DNA of 64,000 bases from Ruegeria denitrificans (GTDB lineage: Bacteria > Pseudomonadota > Alphaproteobacteria > Rhodobacterales > Rhodobacteraceae). Position numbers and translations under genes: made by a program. Positions 1-8,482 of this stretch are shown piece after piece (the stretch's first letter is position 1; each line of letters opens with the position of its first letter). The DNA is taken from NCBI RefSeq assembly GCF_001458295.1, contig NZ_CYUD01000008.1, forward strand, positions 124,001 to 188,000. The letters are read 5' to 3'. The notes below the pieces were generated by a model that worked only from the letters and a program-made list of their open reading frames with translations, had not been told where the DNA came from and searched no databases.

Positions 1-6
1 TCTTGA

Positions 7-197
7 GGATGTCGATCTGTTGGGTCAAAACGATCAGTTCCCCAAGGCATCACAAAGCATCTGAATACGCTGAAGCAGGCCGGTTTTGTCGCCACAGCAT
101 GGCAAGGGCGAAAAAATTTCACACCCTGGTTGCAGCGCTAATTGCCGATGCGATCAACCCGTGGGTCGAACTATTCTCAAGAGGAGATGCCAGATGA
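7..197 (+). pseudogene. ArsR-type regulator remnant, 3' part, frameshifted
   Basis: Two reading frames joined by a shift near base 118 together give the end of an ArsR-like winged-helix protein. Frame 1 reads ITKHLNTLKQAGFVATAWQG followed by RKNF, which matches the recognition helix and wing of the family. Frame 3 then continues HTLVAALIADAINPWVELFS and stops just before the VOC gene. Each frame alone is broken: frame 1 has stops at 4 and near 139. ArsR genes often precede VOC or AHSA1 genes, which fits the neighbour. Only about 60 residues are visible because the window starts here. A sequencing error is the alternative explanation for the shift. Confidence 0.6.
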
Positions 198-583
198 AAA
201 TGTACATGAAGAGTATAGCTGTTGACGATCAGTCTAAAGCTCTCGATTTTTACACGAGCAAACTCGGTTTTGTTGTGAAGCACGATATCCCTCTGGGTGA
301 ACATCGTTGGCTGACATTGGTTTCGAAGGAAGAATCCGAAGGTGTGGAATTGGGGTTAGAGCCAAACGCACATCCGGCAACACGCGACTATCAGGAAGCA
401 CTCAAGGCCGATGGCATTCCGGTTTCAGCATTCAGCGTTGATGATATTGAGGCAGAGGTTGCCAAACTTGAGGCAGCTGGCGTTGAGTTTACTCAACCTC
501 CTGTGAAAGCAGGCGGCGCGACGATGGCCGTCTTTGACGATACCTGCGGAAATCTCATACAGCTCGTCCAATTGCATATTTGA
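194..583 (+). CDS. VOC family (glyoxalase/bleomycin-resistance fold) protein
   Basis: The 129-residue product has the length and shape of a single VOC module: an N-terminal strand MKMYMKSIAVDDQSKALDFY, a central LGFVVKHDIPLGEHRWLTLV stretch and a C-terminal FDDTCGNLIQLVQL stretch, where the acidic and polar residues are typical of metal-site strands. The ATG at 194 is preceded by GAGGAG and was chosen over an upstream in-frame start that overlaps the ArsR remnant. Known VOC proteins include dioxygenases, glyoxalases and resistance proteins; nothing here identifies the substrate. Pairing with an ArsR remnant suggests this was once a small regulated stress or detoxification unit. Confidence 0.85.
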   Translation: MKMYMKSIAVDDQSKALDFYTSKLGFVVKHDIPLGEHRWLTLVSKEESEGVELGLEPNAHPATRDYQEALKADGIPVSAFSVDDIEAEVAKLEAAGVEFTQPPVKAGGATMAVFDDTCGNLIQLVQLHI

Positions 584-1124
584 TCATCAAAACAGAAATT
601 TTGCCAGATTCGTGAGACCTGACGTCGTCGAGGCTAATAATTGGCCGCTAACTCCGCAAAGCCCTATTGGCAAAGTTAAAGTATTGAATGTCCGGTTCGG
701 ACTGATTGCAGACACTTAACGTCGGATTGCTGAGCCGAGACTTCCGCTAGCACCGGTAACAATTGCAACAGGGGGACCATCTGAAGTGATCTCCGCAATT
801 GTGCTCTAGGATTAACTGGAATGGGCGAATGCACTCTTCACCCAAAAAATTCCATTGGCTGTATTCGAAAAGTTAGAGTTTTTCTGGTCCAGCTTTCCGA
901 AGCGACGATGTAAATTTTGCATGGCAATAGACCCTGCTGTTCATAGATGAGGATGCCGGTTCCGAGGCGAATAAGGAATTAGTTTCAAGGCGTGGGCTTT
1001 GAAGGCACACAAGTCAAATGGTGAAAAAGGCTGCAAAATAATGCGGAACTGGTATCTATATTCTGTTCGACAATACAGTATCCGTTCTGTGCTCGCAGGG
1101 CCGACATCTTTTTAGGAGCGTTCA
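584..1124. other. intergenic region with degenerate sequence
   Basis: No intact gene is seen. It contains the SDR scrap described separately. At about 687-717 a stretch conceptually reads LNVRFGLIADT, resembling the VRFGxxADI-type words common in dispersed alphaproteobacterial intergenic repeats. An AGGAG ribosome-binding site precedes the aminotransferase. The rest shows no clear coding or structural signal. Confidence 0.4.
716..805 (-). pseudogene. short-chain dehydrogenase N-terminal fragment
   Basis: Reading the minus strand from about 772 to 719 gives PVAIVTGASGSLGSAIRR, then a stop codon at 716-718. This is the canonical Rossmann TGxxxGxG cofactor loop that begins SDR proteins such as FabG. 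No start codon is seen and an upstream stop lies near 810, so only about 30 residues remain and no catalytic YxxxK is present. It is a degraded scrap rather than a gene. Confidence 0.55.
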
Positions 1125-2309
1125 ATGTCCATGACTGCCCGCCGTGCAAACGCTGCTGCGCATTCCATCCAGAAAGTCGAAGCCTTCTTTACAACCTACA
1201 ATGCAGCAGTGAAGGAAACGCCAGCAGTCGCAGATTTCACGTTTGGCAATCCGCATGAAATGCCTTTGCCCAGTGTAGTCAATGCGCTGAAGACGCACGC
1301 CGAACCTCAGAGCGTGGATTGGTTCGCGTATAAGACCAACGAAGCGGACCCGTGTGCGTTTCTGGCAGACGCCTTGTCCAAGGAGTTGGGGCTTCCGTTT
1401 GAGGCGGAAGACATCGCGCTGACCAAAGGTGCCTTTGGGGCCATCAAGATGTGTTTCACCATGCTTCTTGAACCCGGAGACGAATGCATCGTGCCGCTGC
1501 CGGGCTGGTTCTGCTATGGGCCGATGCTCGCCGCTGCCGACGCCAAAGAGGTGCAGGTGCCTCTGGGTCCAGACAGTTTTGACCTTGATCTGGAGGCTAT
1601 AGCTAATGCCATTACCCCGCGTACCAAGATCGTGGTTGTTAATACGCCTCACAACCCGACAGGTCGCATTTACTCGCGTTCTGATCTGCAAAAGCTCTCC
1701 GATCTGCTCGAGGTTAAGTCAGCTGAGATCGGTCATCGAATTTGGATTTTGTCTGACGAACCCTACCGCCGCATTCGGTTTGACGGTATTGGATTTACGA
1801 CACCGGCGGCTGTCTATCCACACACACTGATCGACTATTCCTATGGGAAAATTCTTCTCGCACCCGGTCTGCGTCTTGGTTATCTTGCGATCTCTCCAAC
1901 CTTACCTGCTGCGGAACGAAAAGAGCTTCAAACTCTAAGGTTTGCAGTGCAAATGGCGGATGGTTGGAATGTCCCGGATGCTCCATTGATCTATGCGCTG
2001 CCAGATCTTGAAAACGTCTCAATCGACATTGCTGCCCTGGCTAACCGACGTGAACGTATGCTTAGTGCTCTTGGCCAATGGGGATACAGGATGACAAAGC
2101 CTGAAGGCACCTTTTATCTGTGGGGAAGAGCTCCGGGCGGTGACAGCGATGCCTTTGCTGAATGTCTTCAAAAGCGCGGCGTCTATGTGATGCCAGGAAC
2201 AGTTTTCGACCGGCCAACGGATTTTCGTATTTGCCTTACTGCTACTGACGAAATGATAGAAAACGCAATGCCTGCATTTCAGGCTGCCGCGAACCTAATG
2301 CTGGAATGA
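1125..2309 (+). CDS. PLP-dependent class I/II aminotransferase
   Basis: This 394-residue protein is a fold-type I aminotransferase. Visible landmarks are NTPHNPTG at about 173-180 (the PLP-contacting Asn), SDEPY at 210-214 (Asp that pairs with the pyridine nitrogen, and Tyr), and SYGK at 239-242, where Lys242 would form the Schiff base, followed by the phosphate-binding Arg250. Length and motif order match aspartate/aromatic-type aminotransferases; substrate cannot be read from the sequence. The ATG lies about 6 bases after AGGAGCG. It stands alone, with decayed DNA on both sides and somewhat lower GC than the core genes, which suggests accessory origin. Confidence 0.88.
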   Translation: MSMTARRANAAAHSIQKVEAFFTTYNAAVKETPAVADFTFGNPHEMPLPSVVNALKTHAEPQSVDWFAYKTNEADPCAFLADALSKELGLPFEAEDIALTKGAFGAIKMCFTMLLEPGDECIVPLPGWFCYGPMLAAADAKEVQVPLGPDSFDLDLEAIANAITPRTKIVVVNTPHNPTGRIYSRSDLQKLSDLLEVKSAEIGHRIWILSDEPYRRIRFDGIGFTTPAAVYPHTLIDYSYGKILLAPGLRLGYLAISPTLPAAERKELQTLRFAVQMADGWNVPDAPLIYALPDLENVSIDIAALANRRERMLSALGQWGYRMTKPEGTFYLWGRAPGGDSDAFAECLQKRGVYVMPGTVFDRPTDFRICLTATDEMIENAMPAFQAAANLMLE

Positions 2310-2804
2310 GAGCTGACGTCCGAGCGAGTGATAGGCATATCGAAAAAATTACAGCTTAGTTCGTGATGTGTGAGTTCGCGCGACGCTAGATCATGCTAGC
2401 GCAGCGAATACCTCGTTTCGACGGGTCGCGACGCAGCATTTTGACTCAGCTGCGGAAGGCAGCTTTGGATCAGATTTTCCGTGATTGGAACAAGCCAAAT
2501 GGCGACAAATTTGCGCATCACTTATTGAAATGACCTGACTTCTATTACGGCCGGAAATCTTTGGGCTCCTGACAAAAGCGGGTTCCGACGCAATCCTTTT
2601 TGTTGGCGGCGCCAACGAAAGTGGTGATTAGGTGAACGGCCCGCGACTTTGCTCTTGCAGGGAATAGCCGCAATGTAGGCTGCGACGCCGGAAATACGAC
2701 GCTGTTCGAGCGGTCGCTTTGGGCCGAATATTTGCGCCAAATCACTATTCTTTGGATAATCCGCAGATATCTTCCAACAGGCTTATTGATAGGTGCCTGG
2801 GTGC
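2310..2804. other. intergenic region, no gene recognised
   Basis: About 495 bases without a convincing gene. A dyad CGCTAG-ATCATG-CTAGCG lies at 2384-2401 without a T-run, so it is more operator-like than terminator-like. The segment around 2650-2740 resembles low-conservation intergenic filler common in Rhodobacteraceae. Short open frames on both strands have no recognisable domains. Confidence 0.4.
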
Positions 2805-4862
2805 TCAATTTCTCTTAGAAGGCTTGCGGAAAGGTCTAGCTTCTCCGCCTTTGCCGTTTTTGTTTTTTGAACGCGGCGCGTTTGAGGCTTTGTTGTTGGT
2901 CTTTTGAAGCGCCTTTCGTGCTCTCAGAGGTTTGGATGGGTCAGAAGCGTTCTTGTCTCGTTTTTGCTGCTTCTCATCCGCCGTGGCGGGTTGTGGTTTT
3001 GCCTTTGCCAGCTCGCTTGTCGGCTGTGCCTGCAGAGCCTTACCCTGTTTGGACTTGTCTTTGCTTGCTCGTTTTTTCGATGTGCTTTCAGCGGGTTTCC
3101 CTTTGCCCTTTGGGCGAGCGAATGCATTCTGGGTATCTTGGTCGGAATGTTCGGAGCCGCGCGCAGCTTTTGGCGGCTTGCCTGAACGAGGTCCTCGGTA
3201 TTTGGCTGCGTCGCCTGACGAATAAGGTGCCGCCGGCGGCCCTTTAGGAGAGGCATCGAAATCTGGTGTGCCGGCCAGCTCAGTCAGTGTTGCACCTTGT
3301 TCTATGGTTAGTTCAGCCCCCAATTCCTGTTTCATCGCAGGCACAGCATCATTGGCAATCTCGACAAAGGTTTCTTGGTATTGAACGCGGATTGCGCCGA
3401 TGGCGTCTTTGGATAAACCCGTGTTGCGGCACAGCATTGGCAACAACCAACGCGGCTCTGCACGTTGTTTGCGCCCCAAAGAAAGTGAGAACCACGTGCT
3501 TGGCCCAAATGCTGCGCGCCTATCAGTGTTGCGTTTTTCGGACTCTGGCATCGTGCTTAGGATTTCAGGTGCCGAGTGGCGCTCGCGGTAAAGGCGCAAA
3601 TAGGCTGCGGCGACCTGCTCTGGAGTTCTTCCCTTGAGCAGCCGTTCAGCAAACGCTGTTTCCTCGGCACTTGGCAGCTCATCCAAGGCGGGATTGGAAA
3701 TAATGCGTTCTTCTTCCCGTGCAAACACCTCATCCGCAGAGGGCGGGACGCCCCATACGGCCTCTAACTTGGCTGTCTTCAGCAAGCGCTGCGCCTTTGA
3801 GCGTTGCCGACCTGGCACGATCAAGATGGACGTTCCCTTGCGCCCGGCGCGGCCTGTGCGTCCAGAGCGATGCAGCAATGTTTCCGAATTTGAAGGAAGA
3901 TCAGCATGGATCACCAACTCTAACCCAGGAAGATCAATGCCGCGGGCGGCTACGTCCGTCGCAACGCAGACCTGCGCGCGCCTGTCACGCAGGGCTTGCA
4001 TCGCATTGGAGCGCTCTGCCTGGCTTAGCTCTCCCGACAGTGAGACGACAGAAAATCCCCGATTAGAGAATTTCGCGGTCAGACGCGCAACCATGGATCG
4101 GGTATTGGCGAACACAATTGCGGTCTGAACGTCGTGATAACACAGCAGATTGATGATCGCTTTTTCGACATCTGACGGGGCCACGTTCAGGGCACTATAG
4201 GTAATGTCCGAATGCTGCGCTTCTGCGCTTCCGACCTTGATCCGCTGCGCATCTTCTTTCTGGTAAGTCTGGGCGAGCTTGGCAATGCCTCGCGGAACAG
4301 TGGCCGAGAACATCAAGGTGCGCCGGTTCTTGGGTGTTTGATCAAGGATGTATTCAAGGTCTTCAGCGAACCCCATGTCCAACATTTCGTCGGCCTCGTC
4401 GAGGACAACTGTCCGCAAATCGCTAAGGTCGATCACCCCACGTGAGATGTGATCGCGCAGCCGCCCAGGCGTGCCGATAACGACATGTGCACCGCGCTCA
4501 AGCGTCCTGCGCTCAGTGCGCATATCCATACCACCTACTGCCGACGCAGTGACTATCCCGGCCTCAGCAAACAGCCAGTCGAACTCTCGCCGAACTTGCA
4601 AGGCCAGTTCGCGCGTGGGTGCGATGACCACAGCCAATGGCGCCGCTGGTCGGCCAAATCGACCGTCCTTATCAAGAAGTTCTTCCGCCATTGCCAGCCC
4701 GAAGCCCACGGTTTTGCCGGAACCGGTTTGCGCAGAGACAAGCAGATCTTTTCCTGCCAACGCTTCTTCTGACACAGCCTCTTGCACTGGCGTCAAGCCG
4801 CTATAGCCTTTTTGGGACAGCGCTGCGGCTAGGGTTTTCGGGAGGGCAGAGAAATCTTGCAT
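2805..4862 (-). CDS. DEAD-box RNA helicase with DbpA-like RNA-binding domain
   Basis: The 685-residue protein contains the full superfamily 2 helicase set: Q-motif region near 23-28, motif I AQTGSGKT at 44-51, PTRELA near 81-86, TPGR near 130-133, DEAD at 154-157, SAT at 185-187, and motif VI HRSGRTGR in the second RecA domain. After about residue 455 comes a DbpA-type RNA-binding domain, then a long Lys/Ala/Pro-rich tail of roughly 130 residues ending in basic residues, probably disordered and RNA-contacting. The family unwinds short RNA duplexes in ribosome assembly and mRNA decay. The DbpA domain suggests rRNA; cold-adaptation roles are also common. It is a single-gene unit. Confidence 0.93.
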   Translation of the reverse strand: MQDFSALPKTLAAALSQKGYSGLTPVQEAVSEEALAGKDLLVSAQTGSGKTVGFGLAMAEELLDKDGRFGRPAAPLAVVIAPTRELALQVRREFDWLFAEAGIVTASAVGGMDMRTERRTLERGAHVVIGTPGRLRDHISRGVIDLSDLRTVVLDEADEMLDMGFAEDLEYILDQTPKNRRTLMFSATVPRGIAKLAQTYQKEDAQRIKVGSAEAQHSDITYSALNVAPSDVEKAIINLLCYHDVQTAIVFANTRSMVARLTAKFSNRGFSVVSLSGELSQAERSNAMQALRDRRAQVCVATDVAARGIDLPGLELVIHADLPSNSETLLHRSGRTGRAGRKGTSILIVPGRQRSKAQRLLKTAKLEAVWGVPPSADEVFAREEERIISNPALDELPSAEETAFAERLLKGRTPEQVAAAYLRLYRERHSAPEILSTMPESEKRNTDRRAAFGPSTWFSLSLGRKQRAEPRWLLPMLCRNTGLSKDAIGAIRVQYQETFVEIANDAVPAMKQELGAELTIEQGATLTELAGTPDFDASPKGPPAAPYSSGDAAKYRGPRSGKPPKAARGSEHSDQDTQNAFARPKGKGKPAESTSKKRASKDKSKQGKALQAQPTSELAKAKPQPATADEKQQKRDKNASDPSKPLRARKALQKTNNKASNAPRSKNKNGKGGEARPFRKPSKRN

Positions 4863-5007
4863 AGGTCACCAAATGCGGGGAAAGACTAGCCGATAGTGGT
4901 ATTTGGTTCAGATGTATAGCCCGTAATGTGCGCCCGAAAGAGATTGTATCAACTTAAGGAAACCAACTTTCGCACCGGCGCAGTCAATGGCCGCTGCGAT
5001 TCCACCG

Positions 5008-5560
5008 TCAATGCGTGTCGTGATTTGCTGTATTGATCGCCAGCCCACAAAAGACCAGACCCGTGAAATATTGGTCAGCCCTTCTGGTTGTCGGAATCTG
5101 AGAAATTGTTTTTTTTGATTTTGCTATGACGACAATCACCCCACCGTAGATCAACAATGCCGAAAGGAGCAAAATCATTGCGAGTACCATGATTTGAAGC
5201 ACCCCCGAGCCTTGGTGAGGGTCCGGAAGCTGAGGGAATAGGACCAATTAGAATAACGCGGCCTTTGGGTTTTGAAAAACCGTGAGCAGGCCCTGACGAA
5301 ACATCAGCTAAGCGCTGATTCTGGAACCATCCTGAATTTGATCTTGACCTGCCGCTATCGCAGTGAAGGACTGCCGCACCCAAAATAGAAGGTAAATCAC
5401 GACTACGATCATGACCGCATCATAGGCCATCGAAATAGCGAGGAAAATCTGTGACAACCCCAGAGCCAAGGCGGCAAGAAGATACCCCCAGTCAAATTCG
5501 CCGGGAGATGGGGTTTGTACAGTCAAGTGAAATGGATAGTTCGGTCGAAGAGCTCTTTTT
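5008..5560 (-). pseudogene. LysE/RhtB family exporter pseudogene
   Basis: Reading one continuous minus-strand frame from about 5560 to 5008 gives the last two-thirds of a LysE-type amino-acid exporter interrupted by two in-frame stops (TAG at 5308-5310, TAA at 5248-5250). Before the first stop are YLLAALALGLS and IYLLFWVRQSF, the usual helix 2-3 region. After it comes FRQGLLTVFQNPKAALF, closely matching the family's FRQGLLTNxxNPKxALF signature, then LVLFPQ, DPHQGSG, further hydrophobic helices and FTGLVFCGLAI at the end. The N-terminal TPGP helix is missing or out of frame. With two stops and a lost N-terminus this cannot make a working exporter. Confidence 0.75.
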
Positions 5561-5617
5561 GATTAACCGGCCTGGTTCAGGTCCCTTTGAATCAAGCGAG
5601 TTTCACCTGATGATCGT

Positions 5618-6100
5618 CTAGCTGAATTCGATGGAATTTCCGAACAAGTAGATGCTGGAAGGTTTCGTAATACCTTGAACGAATTCGACCCAATCGGGTC
5701 CGTAAATACGCTCGAAAGAGTCCGGATAGGCCCAAATTGCGTTGTGGTAAGTAAATGTTGTCAGCAAAACACCCAGCGTACAGGCGCTGGCGAATTCCTT
5801 TTGTTTGCCTTTGAAAAACATTGAAACAAATAAGCCCGCCATACTTGCCAGTACAATTCCGACGGCGTCTTACATGCCGGGTTGCCCAGTTCCGGGTACG
5901 TTGACCAGCTGCGACTGAAAATAGCGTGTCAAAAAAACCGCCAATACACCCAGAATGAATGCAACAATGAAAGAGCCGGGGTAGGACAACCGTTTCCAGA
6001 TGCTATCGGTTCTTGGCGGAGTGGCTTTGCTGGCGGCGACTTCTGCGCGATGATTGATGCTTGTGATGCGGTCTTGAAATGACTTCTGCTCTTTGTGCAT
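5618..6100 (-). pseudogene. small membrane protein gene with one in-frame stop
   Basis: A single frame runs from the ATG at 6100 to 5618, broken only by TAA at 5870-5872. The first part is charged, then a helix PGSFIVAFILGVLAVFLTRYF. Right after the stop the frame continues with a second hydrophobic helix VGIVLASMAGLFVSMFF and a C-terminal part with a third hydrophobic stretch, THNAIWAYPDSFERIYGPDW-like and aromatic-rich (positions 5750-5680). The hydrophobic pattern crossing the stop suggests a recent nonsense mutation in one gene of about 160 residues. An internal ATG at 5842 could still start the second half. I do not recognise the family. Confidence 0.55.
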
Positions 6101-6121
6101 GGGGAAACCCGGAGAACTCAA

Positions 6122-6418
6122 TATTTCGCCTTAATCAGATAAACCCGGAGTAGCCAAGCACTTCGATGCATGCAACCCTTGCGCGCGAATTCTGATTCTG
6201 CGGAGCAACCGCACAGCGTTTGGCAATCAGATGAACGCGCGACCAGAAGGTTGATCGTCAAAAATCGTTTGCGCGTTCATTTCATGGCCCACATGTGCAA
6301 ACTAGGTTTAACCGGAATGTTGTCGGTTCTCTTGATGAGGCCAACTTAGCGGCTTTTCAATCTGTTTGGTTGGCAGTAAGAGTTTCAGACGTCACCCGCA
6401 TTAAAGCTTAGGTGGCAT
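6122..6418. other. intergenic region upstream of tRNA-Leu
   Basis: About 300 bases with no convincing coding potential. It must carry the promoter of the tRNA; TTGGCA at about 6370 is a possible -35 box, but no strong -10 box is evident. Nothing else recognised. Confidence 0.35.
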
Positions 6419-6503
6419 GCGGATGTGGCGAAACTGGTAAACGCAAGGGACTTAAAATCCCTCGCCCTAGGGCTTGCGGGTTCGATCCCCGCCATCCGCA
6501 CCA
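6419..6503 (+). tRNA. tRNA-Leu (UAA anticodon)
   Basis: The sequence folds as a class II tRNA: acceptor arms GCGGATG and CATCCGC pair perfectly, the anticodon arm is GGGA-CTTAAAA-TCCC with anticodon TAA, a long variable arm follows (CTCGCCCTAGGGCTTGC region), the T-arm GCGGGTTCGATCCCCGC is intact and CCA is encoded at 6501-6503. The long variable arm and UAA anticodon identify leucine. It is the 3' border of the decayed segment, a common integration landmark, although no integrase or direct repeat of its 3' end is seen in the window. Confidence 0.96.
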
Positions 6504-6621
6504 AACTTTCCCAATATGAATCCAAGTCTGGCCCCGTCTTCACCGGAAGGGCGCCAAAACAGATGAAAAACTATTCCAGTTTGATCGCTAGGGCATTTGA
6601 TATTGGAAGGATGACGGGCGG

Positions 6622-7143
6622 TCAGACAGGAAAACCAAGTTGAGTGATCAGGCGCCAGATATCACGGTTTGCCGCCGACAATTGCGAAACGATATTCTCA
6701 ATTTCCTGAATGGCCTGTTCATCAACGGTGTCTTCGCGCCCCAGTTTAATATCGGTCTTTCGATCAGCTATGCGCATCAGAATGGTCTTGGGGTTACCGC
6801 TGTCAGCATCGAACGAATAAATACAATGGTTGAACTTGTTCCGAATAGAAGACAGTTTGGTCAGCCGATGCGTATGCGCCAGGATCGGATCTCGGATCTC
6901 AGCAGGGCGGCCTTCCATCTTGGCAAGACGCTCAACCAGGTCGATCCGGGCACGTGTTGTGTTGAGCGTCAGGAAAATGATGACCGCCACATCCTTCTGC
7001 GTACCGCTTAGGCCCGCGATCATGTGGATCAACAGGCTTTCGGTGTTGGTCCACATGTAGTTCAGTTTTCCGACCAGCAGAATCAGACGGTCAAAACGGT
7101 TTTCCAGTGTTTCACTCAACGGTCTGGCCGTGCGCTTCATCAT
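6622..7143 (-). CDS. hypothetical HEPN-like protein
   Basis: A 173-residue soluble protein, probably all-helical, from the double ATG at 7143/7140, overlapping the end of the LuxR-type gene by about 30 bases, so translation is probably coupled. The segment LSSIRNKFNHCIYSFD contains R-N-x3-H, which fits the Rx4-6H motif with a polar residue after Arg that marks HEPN-fold RNases and related proteins. The preceding helices (LVGKLNYMWTNTESLLIHMI and RIDLVERLAKM) match the usual position of that motif in the third and fourth helix. Function is unknown; the HEPN assignment is inference from a short motif. Being downstream of the secretion-locus regulator it may belong to its control circuit. Confidence 0.7.
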   Translation of the reverse strand: MMKRTARPLSETLENRFDRLILLVGKLNYMWTNTESLLIHMIAGLSGTQKDVAVIIFLTLNTTRARIDLVERLAKMEGRPAEIRDPILAHTHRLTKLSSIRNKFNHCIYSFDADSGNPKTILMRIADRKTDIKLGREDTVDEQAIQEIENIVSQLSAANRDIWRLITQLGFPV

Positions 7144-7870
7144 GGGCCACTTCAAAATAAAATTGAGCGGCCGCTGTTCTGTTACTAACACCGATCTTTC
7201 CCGCAACATTGTGCATGTGCAGTTTCACCGTGTGTTCGGTAATGCCCAGATTCAAGGCAATAATCTTGTTGCTCTGTCCTTTGGACACAAGATGCAGAAC
7301 CTGTTTTTCCCGCCGTGTCAGTCGCGAATAAATCGGATTCAGTTTCTGTTTCGGCTCTGCAGGTTTTTCATGTACCACGCGAGGTTTGTTCCGGGGTCGC
7401 GAATTGGATACGCAATCGGCCAGAAAGCTGGGCAAATAGAGCTCTTCATGCATCAGCAGACGCAGAATCGAGCGCCATACATCCGGGGCGACATTCATGG
7501 GCAAATACCCTATATCCCCGAACTGTCCGCGGTCCCAGTTTTCAAACAAAGAGCGCGCGGTGTCTTCTTTGCGGTATGCAAAGGCAAGACAACCCGAGCC
7601 GTTCGCTTCGGTATAGACATCCGGGCGCGCCAGCAAATCGTCCAGCATGATCTGGTCGACGACAACGACGTTACTTGTGGCTGAATTTGAAAAATTGGCT
7701 GATTTCAGGTGGGCGATGTCATCGTACCTGTGCGCGGCCACACCGAATTCGGACTGAACACTCCGTAAAGTCTGGTTTGAGAAAAAGAGTTCCTTGCCGA
7801 TGAAATTAATCGAGAAGTCTTCGGTGCAAACATCTATTTGGGCAACACTATCCTGTAACGGATTGCTCAT
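7112..7870 (-). CDS. LuxR/NarL-type transcriptional regulator
   Basis: The 252-residue protein ends in a textbook LuxR-type helix-turn-helix at about 183-240 (LTRREKQVLHLVSKGQSNKI, then ITEHTVKLHMHN, GKIGVSNRTAAA). The N-terminal 150 residues look like a degenerate receiver; the stretch GYLPMNVAPDVWRSILRLLM at about 121-140 resembles the terminal part of atypical NarL receivers that have lost the phospho-Asp, as in CsgD-like biofilm regulators. It is divergent from the type I secretion locus across a 570-base control region, so regulation of that locus is likely. The ATG at 7870 follows a GGGGGAAA-like ribosome-binding site. Confidence 0.88.
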   Translation of the reverse strand: MSNPLQDSVAQIDVCTEDFSINFIGKELFFSNQTLRSVQSEFGVAAHRYDDIAHLKSANFSNSATSNVVVVDQIMLDDLLARPDVYTEANGSGCLAFAYRKEDTARSLFENWDRGQFGDIGYLPMNVAPDVWRSILRLLMHEELYLPSFLADCVSNSRPRNKPRVVHEKPAEPKQKLNPIYSRLTRREKQVLHLVSKGQSNKIIALNLGITEHTVKLHMHNVAGKIGVSNRTAAAQFYFEVAHDEAHGQTVE

Positions 7871-8482
7871 TATTTCCCCCTATGAACCCTCGCCACAAAA
7901 TCGGTGGCGAAATCGTAAACAACAATCGAAACACAAATTAACGGCAAATTAACCGAAAATCTCAAGAAACTATATAACTATACCTGAAAGACTAATTTTC
8001 TTCAATGATCCGTATTGTCCTGCCAATTAGGTCTAGAACTTTTGGTTAGGTTCACCAAGTGACCTCTCTTAAAAATAGTGGAAAATTATGGATTTAACCG
8101 ATCGGTCGAATTTCCGCCTCATTTTTGTGGTTTTGCCTGTTAATTTTGGGTTAACTTAAAAATAACGCAAATAAATCAAATGGATAAGATAACTAATGCT
8201 TTAGGGCAGCTTTTCAGACAGTCCTCCTGCTGCGACCATGACTCTGCTTCAATTTGGGAAGCTTGGTTCCTGACGTGTCTGCGATTCGCGAATTTACGCG
8301 AATCTTGAATATCGCGGACAGCGCATCGGCTTAGCCGGGAAAGGGAGGTGGCAGAAGAACTCATATCTATAAGCCCGCTTCATGCGCGTTTAGCGCTTGA
8401 ATGCTTCAAATTTGTTTTAACCGCGCTGTTTACCGTTTTGTAGATGAATGACGGTTGGGCGCTTAAAAAGTGGAATTTTGAA
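7871..8482. promoter_or_regulatory. long AT-rich divergent control region
   Basis: About 600 bases separate the LuxR-type gene from the first secreted-protein gene. The part 7900-8170 is clearly richer in A+T than the surrounding genes, with words such as GGTTAACTTAAAA near 8150 and GTTAATTTTGGGTTAAC. A perfect 8-base inverted repeat lies at 8283-8304. No reading frame here is convincing. This looks like a large promoter/operator region for two divergent units. Confidence 0.5.
8283..8304. promoter_or_regulatory. perfect inverted repeat, candidate operator
   Basis: GATTCGCG (8283-8290), spacer AATTTA, CGCGAATC (8297-8304). The arms are exact reverse complements with an AT-only spacer and no T-run after them, so an operator for a dimeric regulator is more likely than a terminator. 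It lies 180 bases before the start of the acidic protein; the divergent LuxR-type protein is the obvious candidate ligand, but that is inference. Confidence 0.45.

Noticed and set aside
6419..6503. tRNA-Leu as the attachment site of an integrated element
   Set aside because: The decayed neighbourhood made this attractive, but no integrase gene and no repeat of the tRNA 3' end were seen in the window.
8176..8364. 62-residue minus-strand frame in the secretion-locus control region
   Set aside because: Overlaps the inverted repeat, has no domain and no good ribosome-binding site; more likely regulatory DNA.
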